A model generated the notes under the pieces. It was not told where the DNA came from. It saw only the letters and a list, made by a program, of their open reading frames with translations, and did not search any database. A stretch of DNA of 35,951 bases from Sandarakinorhabdus cyanobacteriorum (GTDB lineage: Bacteria; Pseudomonadota; Alphaproteobacteria; Sphingomonadales; Sphingomonadaceae), in NCBI RefSeq assembly GCF_002251755.1, contig NZ_NOXT01000099.1:1-35951 (forward strand), given 5' to 3'. A program made the translations under genes and the position numbers. This document shows positions 15,987 to 25,015 of the stretch, one piece after another. Positions within the stretch are counted from its first letter, which is position 1. Each line of letters begins with the position of its first letter.

Positions 15987-17597
15987 ATGCGTCCTGCCAT
16001 CGATCGTCGCGCCTTCCTGTCGGCCACGGCGGCCGGCCTGATCCTGCCGGTGCGCCCGGCGCTTGCGCGGCTGTGGCCGGCCAGCGGTTTCACCCATGGC
16101 GTGGCCTCCACCCCCACCGGCCCCGGCGCCGTGAAGCTGTGGACGCGCTATGCCAGCGTGACCGGCGCCGCCACCACCCTGAAGCTGGAGGTGGCCGAGG
16201 ACGAGGCCATGGCCCGCATCATCGCCCGTGCCGACGCCGTGGCCGGCCCGGAGACCTGGGGCACCGTCCAGGCCGAACTGACCGGCCTGCCCGACGGCAA
16301 GTGGCTCTGGTATCGCTTCACCGCGCCCGATGGCAGCCAATCCACGCTGGGCCGCACCAAGACGCTGCCGGCCGGCCGCATCGATCAACTCAAGCTCGCG
16401 GTATTTTCCTGCTCCAACCGGCCGTTCGGCCATTTCAACGCCTATGCCCACGCCGCCGCCCGTGATGACATTGATGCGGTGATCCACCTTGGCGACTATA
16501 TCTATGAATATATGGTCGGCGTGTATCCGTCGGTGGTGATGCCCGGCCGCGAGATCCTGCCGGCCGACGAGATCATCATCATCGACGATTATCGCCAGCG
16601 CTATGCCAGCTATCGCGCCGATCTGGCCCTGCAGGCCATCCACGCCCGTTTCCCGATGATCGCCATCTGGGATGATCATGAATTCGCCAACGACACCTGG
16701 AAGGGCGGAGCCGAAAATCACCAACCGGCCGAAGGCGTTTGGAACCTGCGTCGTGATGCGGCGATCAAGGCCCACCGCGAATGGCTGATGAGCCCCGAAC
16801 GGCCGTGGCAGCGGCTGGATTTCGGCAATCTCCTGTCGGTGATCACGCTCGACACCCGCATGTCGGGCCGCGACCGGCAACTGGATCTCAACGCGGCGCT
16901 GAAGGCCGGGGCCGATGGCATCAAGGCCTTCCAGTCCGGCGAATGGCAGAACCCGGCCCGCACCCTGCTGGGAACCGAGCAGGAGGCCTGGTTTGCGGCC
17001 GAGATTGCCGCCAGCGTGAAATCCGGCCAGCGCTGGCAGCTGATCGCCCAGCAGGTGGTGATGGGCGATATCTTCACGCCGAAACAGGCCGTCGAATGGC
17101 TGGGCCCCACTGCCGATGCCCGCGCCCAGGCCTATGTGAAGGGCGGCATTGCCGCTGCGCAGGCCGGGATTGCCGGCGCGCAGGACATGTGGTCCGGATA
17201 CCCCCAGGCGCGGCGCCGGCTGCTCGCCGCCATGCGCGATGCTGGCGCCAATCCGATCGTCATCGCTGGCGACAGCCACAATGCCTGGGCCTTCAACCAC
17301 AGCCTGGATGGCAAGCCGGTCGCAGCCGAATTCGGTGTGCAGTCGGTCACCTCGCCGGGTTATGAAGCCGCATTGGCGGCGGATCCGGCGGTGATCCGCA
17401 CCGGCTTGCTGCAAAGTTCGCCGGGGCTGCAATGGTGCGACACCAGCCGGCGCGGCTATCTCACGCTTAGCTTCAGTGCCGGTGAAACCCGCTGCGACTG
17501 GGTGTTCATGGAAACCATCAAGCAGCTTTCCACCGCCACCAGCGCGCCCCAGGCCGCGGTGGTCAAGTTTGACAAACGCAAGATGACGCTGGCCTGA
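15987..17597 (+). CDS. phoD: alkaline phosphatase D (PhoD) family metallophosphoesterase
   Basis: 536 residues. The N-terminus [20 protein letters not shown] is a Tat signal (RRAFLS), as expected for PhoD, which binds its metals before export. An N-terminal beta domain ([20 protein letters not shown], where PhoD proteins usually have FxxGVASGDP) precedes the metallophosphoesterase domain: [37 protein letters not shown], and [12 protein letters not shown] near the end. It should release phosphate from phosphodiesters and monoesters outside the cytoplasm. ATG 15987 has AAAGGGGAA at good spacing. The hydrolase gene follows 20 nt downstream, so the two are probably co-transcribed. Confidence 0.9.
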   Translation: MRPAIDRRAFLSATAAGLILPVRPALARLWPASGFTHGVASTPTGPGAVKLWTRYASVTGAATTLKLEVAEDEAMARIIARADAVAGPETWGTVQAELTGLPDGKWLWYRFTAPDGSQSTLGRTKTLPAGRIDQLKLAVFSCSNRPFGHFNAYAHAAARDDIDAVIHLGDYIYEYMVGVYPSVVMPGREILPADEIIIIDDYRQRYASYRADLALQAIHARFPMIAIWDDHEFANDTWKGGAENHQPAEGVWNLRRDAAIKAHREWLMSPERPWQRLDFGNLLSVITLDTRMSGRDRQLDLNAALKAGADGIKAFQSGEWQNPARTLLGTEQEAWFAAEIAASVKSGQRWQLIAQQVVMGDIFTPKQAVEWLGPTADARAQAYVKGGIAAAQAGIAGAQDMWSGYPQARRRLLAAMRDAGANPIVIAGDSHNAWAFNHSLDGKPVAAEFGVQSVTSPGYEAALAADPAVIRTGLLQSSPGLQWCDTSRRGYLTLSFSAGETRCDWVFMETIKQLSTATSAPQAAVVKFDKRKMTLA

Positions 17598-17617
17598 TCC
17601 TGCGCTATGGCGCGGCG

Positions 17618-18535
17618 GTGTTGTTCCGCCTGCGTCTGCTGTGCCTGACGGCGTTGTGCCTCCTTGCTGCCCCGGCGGCGGCGGCGGTGTGCGACGCACT
17701 GTGGGTCGACCGTGCCCGTGGCCGTGCCATCCCGGTGCGCATTCAACTGCCCGAATCCGGCGCCCGCCTGGCCGCCATCATCTGGTCGCCGGGCCTCGGC
17801 GCCACCACCAGCGGCGGCGGCGTGTGGGCGCGTGGCTGGCTCGCTGCCGGATTTGCCGTGATCACCGTGCAGCATCCCGGCAGCGACAATATCGCCTATG
17901 CCCGCGAACCAGCGGCCACCCGGCCCGCCCGCCTGCGCCGTGCCACCAGCGGGCTGCACATGGCCGAACGGGCGGGTGATGTTGGCCTTGTGCTGGACGA
18001 ACTGGCCCGCCGTCCGCGGGAAGGGGCGTGCGACCTGGCCCGTATCGATCCGGATCGCATCGGGGTCGCCGGTCACAGCCTCGGCGCCTGGACGGTGCAG
18101 GCGCTCGCCGGGCAACGGTTCGGCGGCGAACGCGGCCAGATCGACCGGCGCCCCCGCGCCTTCATCGGGCTGAGCGGCAGCCAACTGGAACCCGGCGATC
18201 CCGCCGCCATCTTTGGTGGCATCGGCCGGCCCTATCTGATGATCAGCGGCACGCTGGATGGGGCTGGCGATGGCGATATCGTTGCCCGCCGCACGATGAT
18301 CTGGCGCGGGCTGCCGGCCGACGGACGCAAATATATGGCGCTGTTCGGCGATGCCACCCACATGATGTTTGCCGGCAATCGCCCGGCCACGACGGCGCTG
18401 GGCCGGCGGGTGGAGGCGGAGGTGATCCGGCTTTCGACCGCCTTCTGGCGGCGCTGGCTGCTGGATGATGCGGCCGCCGATGCCGTGCTGGCCCACCCCG
18501 GCCTGCCCGCGGCCGACCGTTGGGAGCATAAATAG
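17618..18535 (+). CDS. secreted alpha/beta hydrolase (PAF-acetylhydrolase-like)
   Basis: 305 residues starting at GTG 17618 (MLFRLRLLCLTALCLLAAP), a clear Sec signal peptide ending near AAAAVCDA. The hydrolase fold shows an oxyanion strand AAIIWSPGLGATTSGG, the nucleophile elbow GVAGHSLGAWTV (Ser near residue 153), and a C-terminal LFGDATHMMF with the likely catalytic His. This pattern matches dienelactone-hydrolase / platelet-activating-factor acetylhydrolase-like esterases. The nearby ATG at 17607 is in another frame. It follows phoD by 20 nt and converges with alr at 3 nt. Confidence 0.8.
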   Translation: MLFRLRLLCLTALCLLAAPAAAAVCDALWVDRARGRAIPVRIQLPESGARLAAIIWSPGLGATTSGGGVWARGWLAAGFAVITVQHPGSDNIAYAREPAATRPARLRRATSGLHMAERAGDVGLVLDELARRPREGACDLARIDPDRIGVAGHSLGAWTVQALAGQRFGGERGQIDRRPRAFIGLSGSQLEPGDPAAIFGGIGRPYLMISGTLDGAGDGDIVARRTMIWRGLPADGRKYMALFGDATHMMFAGNRPATTALGRRVEAEVIRLSTAFWRRWLLDDAAADAVLAHPGLPAADRWEHK

Positions 18536-18538
18536 GCC

Positions 18539-19804
18539 TCAGCCCTTCAGCGCCTTGGGCAGGCTTGCGCCCAGAACGGCCAGAAGCTCGGGGCCATAGG
18601 CGCTGCTGTTCGCTTCCAGTTCGGCCTGGGTGATGCGCTCTGCCCCTTGCGCGCCGAACAGCACCACCTCGTCCCCCAGCCGCACCGCACCCGGCGCGTC
18701 GGTCACGTCCACCATCAGCGTGTTCATCGTCACCCGCCCGACCACCGGAAAGCGCCGGCCGCCGATCAGCACCTGTGTCGCCGGCCGTTGCTCGGCCGGA
18801 AATTCCGGCCGGTTGCCGCGGCTGACGCTGCGGCGCACGCCGTCGGAATAGCCCAAGGGGATGTTGGCCAGCAGACTGTCCCGCTCCAGCCGCCAGATGC
18901 GGTCATAGTTCACTGTCTGCCCGGCCGGATAGGGATTGAGGGCGGCAACGCGGGACTTGATGGTCATCGTCGGCGCGAAGTCATCGGTCTTCACGGAACC
19001 GGGATCGCCATAGAGCAGCCCGCCCACCCTCACCATGTCGAGCCAGGTTTCGGGGTGCATCAGGGTGGCAAAGCTGTTGGCCGTGTGGCGCAGCAGCCGG
19101 TCGGTGGCGAGGCCCTGCGCCTGCAGCCAGGCAAGATCCGCCCGAAAGCGCGCCAGCTGGCCCATGATGTCGTCGGCCGCCTCGCCGGGATAATGGGTCA
19201 TCACCCCGGCAATGCGCAGGCCGGGCAGCGCCAGCAGGGCGCGGGCATCGGCCTGCCCGGCAGCATGGGCCAGCTCCACCCCGTTGCGCGACATGCCACC
19301 GCTGTTGAGCGCCAGCTGCACCGGCAAGGGCGCCGCCGGCCCGCGCTGCCGCCACAGCGCATCGAGCCGGCTTGCTGCCTCGCGGTTGCCCACCAGCTCC
19401 TCGATGCCCAGCGCCAGGCCGTCTTCCATCTCGTCCGGCGTGGCGGTGCGGATGCGCAGCAGCCGGCCGCGATAGCCAAGGTCACGCGCCACCTGCGCCT
19501 CGTCATTCGCGGTGATCGCCACCACGTCGACGCCGGCCGCGATCACCGCCGGGATCAGCAGTGCGATGCCATTGCCATAGGCATCGGCCTTCATCACCGC
19601 GCACAGCCGGCTGCCGCCGATCAGGCGGCGCACCCGGGCGATGTTGGCGGTGAAGGCGGCGGCATCCACTTCGATCCAGCCGTTTCGCCGTGCGGCGCTG
19701 GCCGGGGTCAGCCCGAAATTGTCGGCCCGCAGCACCGGCGCCGCCAAGGCATGCCCCGCCCCCGCTGCTGCCAGACCGGCGAGCAGGGCGCGGCGGCCGA
19801 TCAC
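18539..19804 (-). CDS. alr: alanine racemase with N-terminal export signal
   Basis: A PLP racemase of about 421 residues. PLP Lys is in CAVMKADAYGNG; the second catalytic Tyr is the first Tyr of VNYDRIWRL; IPLGYSDGVRR and VGRVTMNTLMVDV are the conserved C-terminal segments. Unusually, the start GTG 19804 gives MIGRRALLAGLAAAGAGHALA, a twin-arginine-type signal, before the enzyme proper (NGWIEVDAAAFTANI). Cytosolic Alr has no such extension; periplasmic broad-specificity racemases do have signals, usually Sec. The GTG overlaps the aroB TGA (GTGA). So it is the last gene of aroK-aroB-alr. An upstream extension of the same frame lies inside aroB. Substrate could be Ala or other amino acids. Confidence 0.82.
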   Translation of the reverse strand: MIGRRALLAGLAAAGAGHALAAPVLRADNFGLTPASAARRNGWIEVDAAAFTANIARVRRLIGGSRLCAVMKADAYGNGIALLIPAVIAAGVDVVAITANDEAQVARDLGYRGRLLRIRTATPDEMEDGLALGIEELVGNREAASRLDALWRQRGPAAPLPVQLALNSGGMSRNGVELAHAAGQADARALLALPGLRIAGVMTHYPGEAADDIMGQLARFRADLAWLQAQGLATDRLLRHTANSFATLMHPETWLDMVRVGGLLYGDPGSVKTDDFAPTMTIKSRVAALNPYPAGQTVNYDRIWRLERDSLLANIPLGYSDGVRRSVSRGNRPEFPAEQRPATQVLIGGRRFPVVGRVTMNTLMVDVTDAPGAVRLGDEVVLFGAQGAERITQAELEANSSAYGPELLAVLGASLPKALKG

Positions 19805-20895
19805 GCCAATTCGCCCGCCAGAAACGCCTCGACCTCGGCCAGTTCGACATCGCGCGAGACAAAGCTGCGGCCGATGCCGCGGGTCAGGATGAAGGCCAGC
19901 CGGCCGGCGCTCATCTTCTTGTCGTGCTTCATGTGATCGACCAGCCGGGCCGCGCTGCAATCAAGGCCAAGGTCGCGCGCTTCGGTCGCAAAGCCCAGCC
20001 CAGCCAGATGCGCCGTCACCCGCGCCGCGTCACCTTCCGGGCACAGGCCCAGCCGGGCCGACAGCCGGTGCGCCAGCACCATGCCCAGCGCCACCGCCTC
20101 GCCGTGGAGCAGCCGGCTGGAGAAGCCGGTTTCCGCCTCGAACGCATGTCCAAAGGTGTGGCCCAAGTTGAGCAGGGCGCGCACATCATCGGTCTCGCGC
20201 TCATCGGCCGCCACCACGGCGGCCTTGGCGCGGCAGCTGTGCGCGATGGCGTGGATCTGCGCGTCGCTGTCGCCGGCCAGAACGGCTGCACCGTTGGCCT
20301 CGCACCAGGCGAAGAAGCCGGCATCGTTGATCAGGCCATATTTCGCCACCTCGGCATAACCGGCCATCAGTTCGCGGCGCGGCAGGGTGGCCAGTACGGC
20401 CGGATCGATCAGAACGGCGACCGGCTGGTAAAAGGCGCCGACCAGATTCTTGCCGGCCGCCGCATTGATCGCCGTCTTGCCGCCCACCGAGCTGTCGACA
20501 TGAGACAACAGGGTGGTCGGCACCTGCACGAAGCGGCAGCCGCGCTTCAGCATCGAACAGGCAAAGCCGACGAGATCGCCGATCACGCCGCCGCCCAGCG
20601 CCACCACGGCATCGCTGCGCTCCACCCCCAGGTCGAGCAGCCGCTCCACCACCAGCTGCAGATGGGCCCAATCCTTGGTGGCTTCGCCCGGCGGCAGCAC
20701 GATCGGCTCCAGCCTGATGCCGGGCAGGCCGGCGGCCAGCGTGGCGAGATGGTGCGTGGCCACGGTTTCATCGGTCACCACCACCAGGCGCTGGCCGCGC
20801 GCCAACGGGGCCAGCACGGCGGCGGCATCGCCCAGCAGGCCGGGGCGGATGTGGATGGGATAGGACCGGTCGCCCAGCGCGACATCAATGATCAT
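19801..20895 (-). CDS. aroB: 3-dehydroquinate synthase
   Basis: 364 residues, second enzyme of the shikimate pathway: DAHP to 3-dehydroquinate, using NAD+ and a divalent metal, in the cytoplasm. Motifs: VVTDETVATHH, ALGGGVIGDLVGFACSMLKR (NAD/substrate), QVPTTLLSHVDSSVGGKTAI, GYAEVAKYGLI, and metal ligands Glu (AGYAEV), His (NLGHTFGHAFE) and His (LLHGEAVALGM). Length and order of motifs are normal. ATG 20895 overlaps the aroK stop by 4 nt (ATGA), and the end overlaps alr, so the three genes are translationally coupled. Confidence 0.96.
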   Translation of the reverse strand: MIIDVALGDRSYPIHIRPGLLGDAAAVLAPLARGQRLVVVTDETVATHHLATLAAGLPGIRLEPIVLPPGEATKDWAHLQLVVERLLDLGVERSDAVVALGGGVIGDLVGFACSMLKRGCRFVQVPTTLLSHVDSSVGGKTAINAAAGKNLVGAFYQPVAVLIDPAVLATLPRRELMAGYAEVAKYGLINDAGFFAWCEANGAAVLAGDSDAQIHAIAHSCRAKAAVVAADERETDDVRALLNLGHTFGHAFEAETGFSSRLLHGEAVALGMVLAHRLSARLGLCPEGDAARVTAHLAGLGFATEARDLGLDCSAARLVDHMKHDKKMSAGRLAFILTRGIGRSFVSRDVELAEVEAFLAGELA

Positions 20896-21479
20896 GGCTG
20901 CTCCTGATTGGCACCGGCCAGCGCAGTGATGATCGCATCCACCGTGTCGCCATGCGGGCCGGCCTTGCTGGCCACCCGGATTGGCGCCAGCGCATAGACG
21001 GGATTGCGCACCGCCGCGAGATCACGCAGCACCTGGCCCGGATCGCGCCCGGCGAGCAGTGGCCGGCCACCACGCCGCCGCACCCGTTCCACCAGCGTGG
21101 CGATATCGGCATCCAGCCACACCGCCTGGGTGCGGGCCAGGATCAGCGCGCGGGTCTCCTCATTCATGAAGGCACCGCCGCCGGTGGCAATCACCTTGGG
21201 CGTGCCATCGATCAGCCGGGCGATCACCCGACGTTCGCCGTCGCGGAAATGCGCCTCGCCAAAGCGCTCGAAAATCTCGGGGATGGACAGCCCGGCCGCC
21301 AGCACGATCTCGTCATCAGCATCAATGAACGGCAGCGCCAGCCGATCGGCCAGCCGCTTGCCGATGCTGGATTTGCCGGCACCCATCAGCCCGATCAACG
21401 TGATCGGCCGGCGCGCCGCCAACGCCAGCCGGTCGGCCGGGCTCACGCCCGGTTCGGGGATTTTCGGGTCGCCGTCCAT
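20892..21479 (-). CDS. aroK: shikimate kinase
   Basis: 195 residues. It phosphorylates shikimate with ATP, the fifth shikimate-pathway step. Walker A is ITLIGLMGAGKSSIGKRLA; then PFIDADDEIV, FGEAHFRDGERRVIARL, VIATGGGAFMNEETR, and the lid segment RRRGGRPLLAGRDP. ATG 21479 gives the N-terminus MDGDPKIPEPGVSPADRLAL, a normal extension in alphaproteobacteria; the longer open frame upstream lies inside the divergent gene. No good Shine-Dalgarno sequence is seen, only a short CAGG 5 nt before the ATG. It is the first gene of aroK-aroB-alr. Confidence 0.95.
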   Translation of the reverse strand: MDGDPKIPEPGVSPADRLALAARRPITLIGLMGAGKSSIGKRLADRLALPFIDADDEIVLAAGLSIPEIFERFGEAHFRDGERRVIARLIDGTPKVIATGGGAFMNEETRALILARTQAVWLDADIATLVERVRRRGGRPLLAGRDPGQVLRDLAAVRNPVYALAPIRVASKAGPHGDTVDAIITALAGANQEQP

Positions 21480-21487
21480 TGCCTGCA

Positions 21488-21499
21488 ACGCTATACACC
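21488..21499. promoter_or_regulatory. possible shared -10 element of divergent aroK and the exported-protein gene
   Basis: The two ATGs face away from each other with only 25 nt between them. The only promoter-like sequence there is GCTATACACC: TATACA read rightwards (21492-21497) and TATAGC read leftwards, the latter with TTGCAG 16 nt upstream. A symmetric -10 used in both directions would leave 5' leaders of a few nucleotides. This rests on consensus only. Confidence 0.3.
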
Positions 21500-21504
21500 G
21501 GGGC

Positions 21505-23289
21505 ATGAACCCTGCAAGCAAGCGCATCCCCATGCCTGTTCGCGCCGTGCTGCTGGCCGGGGCCCTTGGCCTGGCCGCGCCGGTGAACAGCCAGAAGCAG
21601 GATTCGCCCAAATCCTTGCTGCCCCCGGGCTTTGACACGCCGGCCCCGGCCCCGGCGGCTGCCCCGGCGGCGCCCTTGCCCGGCCTCGCGCCGCCGCCAG
21701 CCGAACCCGCCCCCGGCGAAACCCCGCTGCTGCCGGCCGAGGCGCAAGCCCCCGCGCCGGTGGTGGCCGATCCCTTTGCCGGCGCCGTGGCGCTGCCGCC
21801 GGGTGCGCCGATCGGGACGCTGGGCCCCGGCACCGGCGGCCTTGCCATCACCGCCTTTTCGGGCAGCAACGGCCGCTTTGTCGGCACGCTGGCCGATCGC
21901 ATCGCCCGACCGCTCAGCTCGCGCTGGGCGACGATCATGGTCAGCCGCGCCCTCCTCACCCGTGCGCCCACGCCGGCCGGCATCAACGACGGCGATTGGG
22001 TGGCGGCCCGTGCCGGCCTGCTGCTGCGGCTGGGCATTGTTGATGGCGCGCGCCGGCTGATCGATGCGCTGCCCGTGGACCGTTACACCCCCGCCACCTA
22101 TCAGGCTGCCGCGCAGGTGAGCCTGGCCGCCGGCGATCTGGCCGGGCTATGCCCCATTGCCGCCACCGGCCGCGCCCTGTCGCCATCGCCCTTGTGGGAT
22201 CTGGCCTGGGGCATGTGCGCGGCGATGGATGGGGATGATATCACCGCCGCCAATCTGATGGACGCGCTGCGCAGCCAGCGTGGCCGGGTCGCCAGTTTCG
22301 ACGTGCGCCTTGCCGCCCGCGTGGTGGTGCTGGCCGGTGGTGCCGGGCGGGCGGACGGCATCAATTGGGAAGAGGCCCCCGGCCTCACCCTCTATCGCTA
22401 TGGCGTCGCCACGGCGGCCGGGGTGACGGTGCCGGCAGACCGGCTGGCGGCGCTGGGCCCGGCCCATGCCGGCTGGGCAGTGCGCAACCCCGGCCTGCCC
22501 GAAGCCACCCGCCTTGCCCTGTTGCGCCCGGCCGCGGCCATGGGCGAGCTTTCGGCGCAGGAACTGGCCAGCGGCATCGCCGCCCTGTCACCGGCCGATG
22601 CCAGCGGCGGCTTTCCCGCCGGCAGCCGCGCCGCCAATCTGCGCGATGCCTTCACCGCCGGCAGCGCATCAGCGCGCGGTGCTGCCATTGCGGCCCTGCG
22701 CGGCGATGGCCGGGATTTTGGCGCGTTGCTGGAAACCGCCGGGGCCGCCGCCGCGTTGAAGCCGGATGCCGCGCTGGCCGATCAGGCCGATTGGCTGATT
22801 GCCGCGCTGCTCGCCGCCGGTGACGTGGCGCGCGCCCGCGCCTGGTGGCCGGTGGCGGCCGATGCCGATAGGGCGGTCAAGGCACGGGCCTGGGCGCTGC
22901 TCGCCGTGGCCGGGGCGCAGCCGGCCAGCCTGTCGGGCTATCGGGATTTCGTGAAACAGGCCGGCGCATCGGGCCATGGAGAGGCGATGCTGGCGGCAGC
23001 GCTGGCCGGGCTCAATCCCCGGAGCGATTGGGCCGCCGCCAAACAGGATCGGGTGCGCGCCATCAGCAACCGCTGGACCGCCGCCCTGGCCGCCGCCGCC
23101 CGGCGCGGTGCCGCGGGCGAGGTGATGCTGCTGGCCGCCACCGGCCTGCAATCGGCCAGCAATGGCGGTTGGGCCGATGTGCCGCCCGCGCATGTGGAAG
23201 CGATCCTGGCCGCGCTGGTCGCCGTTGGCCGCGTTCAGGAGGCGCGGCTGCTCGCCGCCGAAGCGGTGATGCGGACGGCGATGCCGTGA
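21505..23289 (+). CDS. large exported alpha-helical repeat protein, unknown
   Basis: 594 residues from MNPASKRIPMPVRAVLLAGA, with a signal-peptide-like segment (VRAVLLAGALGLAAPVNSQ). A long Pro/Ala linker (about 45-90; PAPAPAAAPAAPLPGLAPP) is followed by an all-helical part rich in Ala/Leu that looks like degenerate TPR or solenoid repeats: VAARAGLLLRLGIVDGARRL, ALLAAGDVARARAWWPVA, ALVAVGRVQEARLLAAEAV. I know it only as an uncharacterised gene between aroK and xerD in sphingomonads. The start at 21505 is chosen because the signal peptide begins there; the frame is open much further back, but that part lies opposite aroK. Its stop overlaps the xerD GTG by 4 nt. Confidence 0.75.
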   Translation: MNPASKRIPMPVRAVLLAGALGLAAPVNSQKQDSPKSLLPPGFDTPAPAPAAAPAAPLPGLAPPPAEPAPGETPLLPAEAQAPAPVVADPFAGAVALPPGAPIGTLGPGTGGLAITAFSGSNGRFVGTLADRIARPLSSRWATIMVSRALLTRAPTPAGINDGDWVAARAGLLLRLGIVDGARRLIDALPVDRYTPATYQAAAQVSLAAGDLAGLCPIAATGRALSPSPLWDLAWGMCAAMDGDDITAANLMDALRSQRGRVASFDVRLAARVVVLAGGAGRADGINWEEAPGLTLYRYGVATAAGVTVPADRLAALGPAHAGWAVRNPGLPEATRLALLRPAAAMGELSAQELASGIAALSPADASGGFPAGSRAANLRDAFTAGSASARGAAIAALRGDGRDFGALLETAGAAAALKPDAALADQADWLIAALLAAGDVARARAWWPVAADADRAVKARAWALLAVAGAQPASLSGYRDFVKQAGASGHGEAMLAAALAGLNPRSDWAAAKQDRVRAISNRWTAALAAAARRGAAGEVMLLAATGLQSASNGGWADVPPAHVEAILAALVAVGRVQEARLLAAEAVMRTAMP

Positions 23290-24218
23290 TCCCAGAGACG
23301 TTGAGTGACCGGCAAGCCATCGCGCTGTTCCTCGATCATCTCGCCAGCGAGCGTGGCGCCGCCAAGAACACCCTGCTCGCCTATGGCCGCGATCTGGCGC
23401 AGGCCAGCGACTGGCTGGGCGGCCAGCTGGCGGCGGCCGATGCGGCGGCGCTGGCACAATTGGCCCGCCACTGGGCACCGCTGGCGCGGGCCAGTGCGGC
23501 GCGCAAGGCCTCGGCCGTGCGCCAGTTCCTTGCCTTTCTGATGGCCGATGGCCTGCGCGGCGATGATCCCGGCCGCGACCTTGCCTTGCCGCAAAGCGCC
23601 CGGCCGTTGCCGAAAAGCCTGGGCAGCGGCGATGTCGAGCGGCTGTTTGCGGCGCTGGCCGAACGCCAGGCCGCCCGGCCAGATGACCCGGCGGTGCTGC
23701 GCCTCTCCGCCCTGTTCGAGCTGCTTTATGGCTCGGGCTTGCGTGCCAGCGAGCTGGTCAGCCTGCCGCGCGGCGCGGTGCGGGCCGGGCGCGGCCACAT
23801 GGTGATCCTGGGCAAGGGCAACAAGGAACGGCTGGTGCCGGTGAGCCGCCGCGCCGAAGCCGCCGTGCTGGCCTGGGCCGCGCATGTGCCCGAAAGCAGC
23901 AAACATCTGTTTCCCGCCGGCCGGGGCGGCACCGGGCATCTGACCCGGTTGCGGCTGTGGCAGCTGGTGAAGGCGCTGGCCGCCGATGCCGGCATCCCGC
24001 CGGCCCGGATTTCACCCCACGTGCTGCGCCACGCCTTTGCCACCCATCTGCTGGAAGGCGGCGCCGATCTGCGCGCAGTGCAGATGCTGCTGGGCCATGC
24101 CGATATCGCCACCACGCAAATCTATACCCATGTCGCCGCCGCCGCGCTGGTGGAGCTGGTCAACAGCCGGCATCCGCTGGCCGATGGCGTTGCAAAGCGC
24201 GGCGAATCCGCCCAATAA
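23286..24218 (+). CDS. xerD: tyrosine recombinase XerD
   Basis: 310 residues. With XerC it resolves chromosome dimers at dif, under FtsK control. The N-terminal SAM-like core-binding domain (LFLDHLASERGAAKNTLLAY) is followed by the catalytic domain with all active residues: Arg in YGSGLRASELVSL, Lys in GKGNKERLVPVS, HxLR in SPHVLRHAFATHLL, His in LLGHADIATTQ and the nucleophile Tyr in QIYTHV. GTG 23286 overlaps the previous stop (GTGA). It sits among housekeeping genes, with no prophage or att-like repeats, so it is the chromosomal Xer and not an integrase. XerD rather than XerC is by context and resemblance. Confidence 0.88.
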   Translation: MIPETLSDRQAIALFLDHLASERGAAKNTLLAYGRDLAQASDWLGGQLAAADAAALAQLARHWAPLARASAARKASAVRQFLAFLMADGLRGDDPGRDLALPQSARPLPKSLGSGDVERLFAALAERQAARPDDPAVLRLSALFELLYGSGLRASELVSLPRGAVRAGRGHMVILGKGNKERLVPVSRRAEAAVLAWAAHVPESSKHLFPAGRGGTGHLTRLRLWQLVKALAADAGIPPARISPHVLRHAFATHLLEGGADLRAVQMLLGHADIATTQIYTHVAAAALVELVNSRHPLADGVAKRGESAQ

Positions 24219-24226
24219 CCACGGCC

Positions 24227-25015
24227 ATGGCCATCCGCATCGCCACCTGGAACATCAACAGCGTCCGCGCCCGCGCCGATATCGTGGAGCAATTCCTGCG
24301 CGATCATCAGCCCGATGTGCTGTGCCTGCAGGAAACCAAGGTCGCCAACGATATTTTCCCGCACGGGCTGTTCGAGGCGCTGGGGTACAACCACCGCGTG
24401 CTGAACGGCCAGCGCATGCACCATGGCGTCGCCACCATCGCGCGGATCCCCATCGATGGTGCCTGGCAATACGACTGGCAGGACAATGGCGAGGCCCGCC
24501 ACATCGGCGTGCGCCTGCCCGGCGGCGTGCTGCTGGAAAATGTCTATGTACCGGCCGGCGGCGACGTGCCCGACCGTTCGGCCAACCCCAAGTTCGGCCA
24601 GAAGCTGGATTTCGTCGAGCGCATGACCCGCTGGTCGGAAGCGCTGAAGGAACCGGCGGTGATCGTCGGCGATTTCAACATCGCACCGCTGGAATGCGAT
24701 GTGTGGAACCACAAGGCGCTGCTCGATGTCGTGTCCCACACGCCGGTGGAAGTCGATCTGTTGAACCGCCTGCAGGCCAGCCACGACTGGGTTGATCTTG
24801 GCCGCCGCTTCAACCCGGCGCCGGAGAAATTCTTCACCTGGTGGAGCTATCGCAACAACGACTGGCGCGCGTCTGACCGGGGGCGGCGGTTGGATCATAT
24901 GTGGTGTTCGCCGCAAGTCGCCACCACCGCCACCGCCTTCGAAGCGGTGAAGGACGCGCGCGACTGGGGCAAGCCATCCGACCATATCCCCCAGATCGTG
25001 ACGCTGGACCTGTGA
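24227..25015 (+). CDS. xth: exodeoxyribonuclease III (AP endonuclease)
   Basis: 262 residues, the usual length. It cleaves DNA at abasic sites and degrades 3' ends during base-excision repair. Motifs: IATWNINSVRAR, CLQETKVANDIFP (metal Glu), VYVPAGGD, VGDFNIAPLECDVW (Asp/Asn), FTWWSYRNNDW, RLDHMWCS and PSDHIPQIVTL (catalytic Asp-His). Start ATG 24227, 8 nt after xerD; the MAIRIATWNIN start is standard for the family. Its stop overlaps the ribA GTG (GTGA). Confidence 0.94.
   Translation: MAIRIATWNINSVRARADIVEQFLRDHQPDVLCLQETKVANDIFPHGLFEALGYNHRVLNGQRMHHGVATIARIPIDGAWQYDWQDNGEARHIGVRLPGGVLLENVYVPAGGDVPDRSANPKFGQKLDFVERMTRWSEALKEPAVIVGDFNIAPLECDVWNHKALLDVVSHTPVEVDLLNRLQASHDWVDLGRRFNPAPEKFFTWWSYRNNDWRASDRGRRLDHMWCSPQVATTATAFEAVKDARDWGKPSDHIPQIVTLDL

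Noticed and set aside
23286-24218. Tyrosine recombinase as a prophage or island integrase.
   Set aside because: It is embedded in a coupled housekeeping gene run, has the XerC/D layout, and no tRNA or att repeat is nearby.
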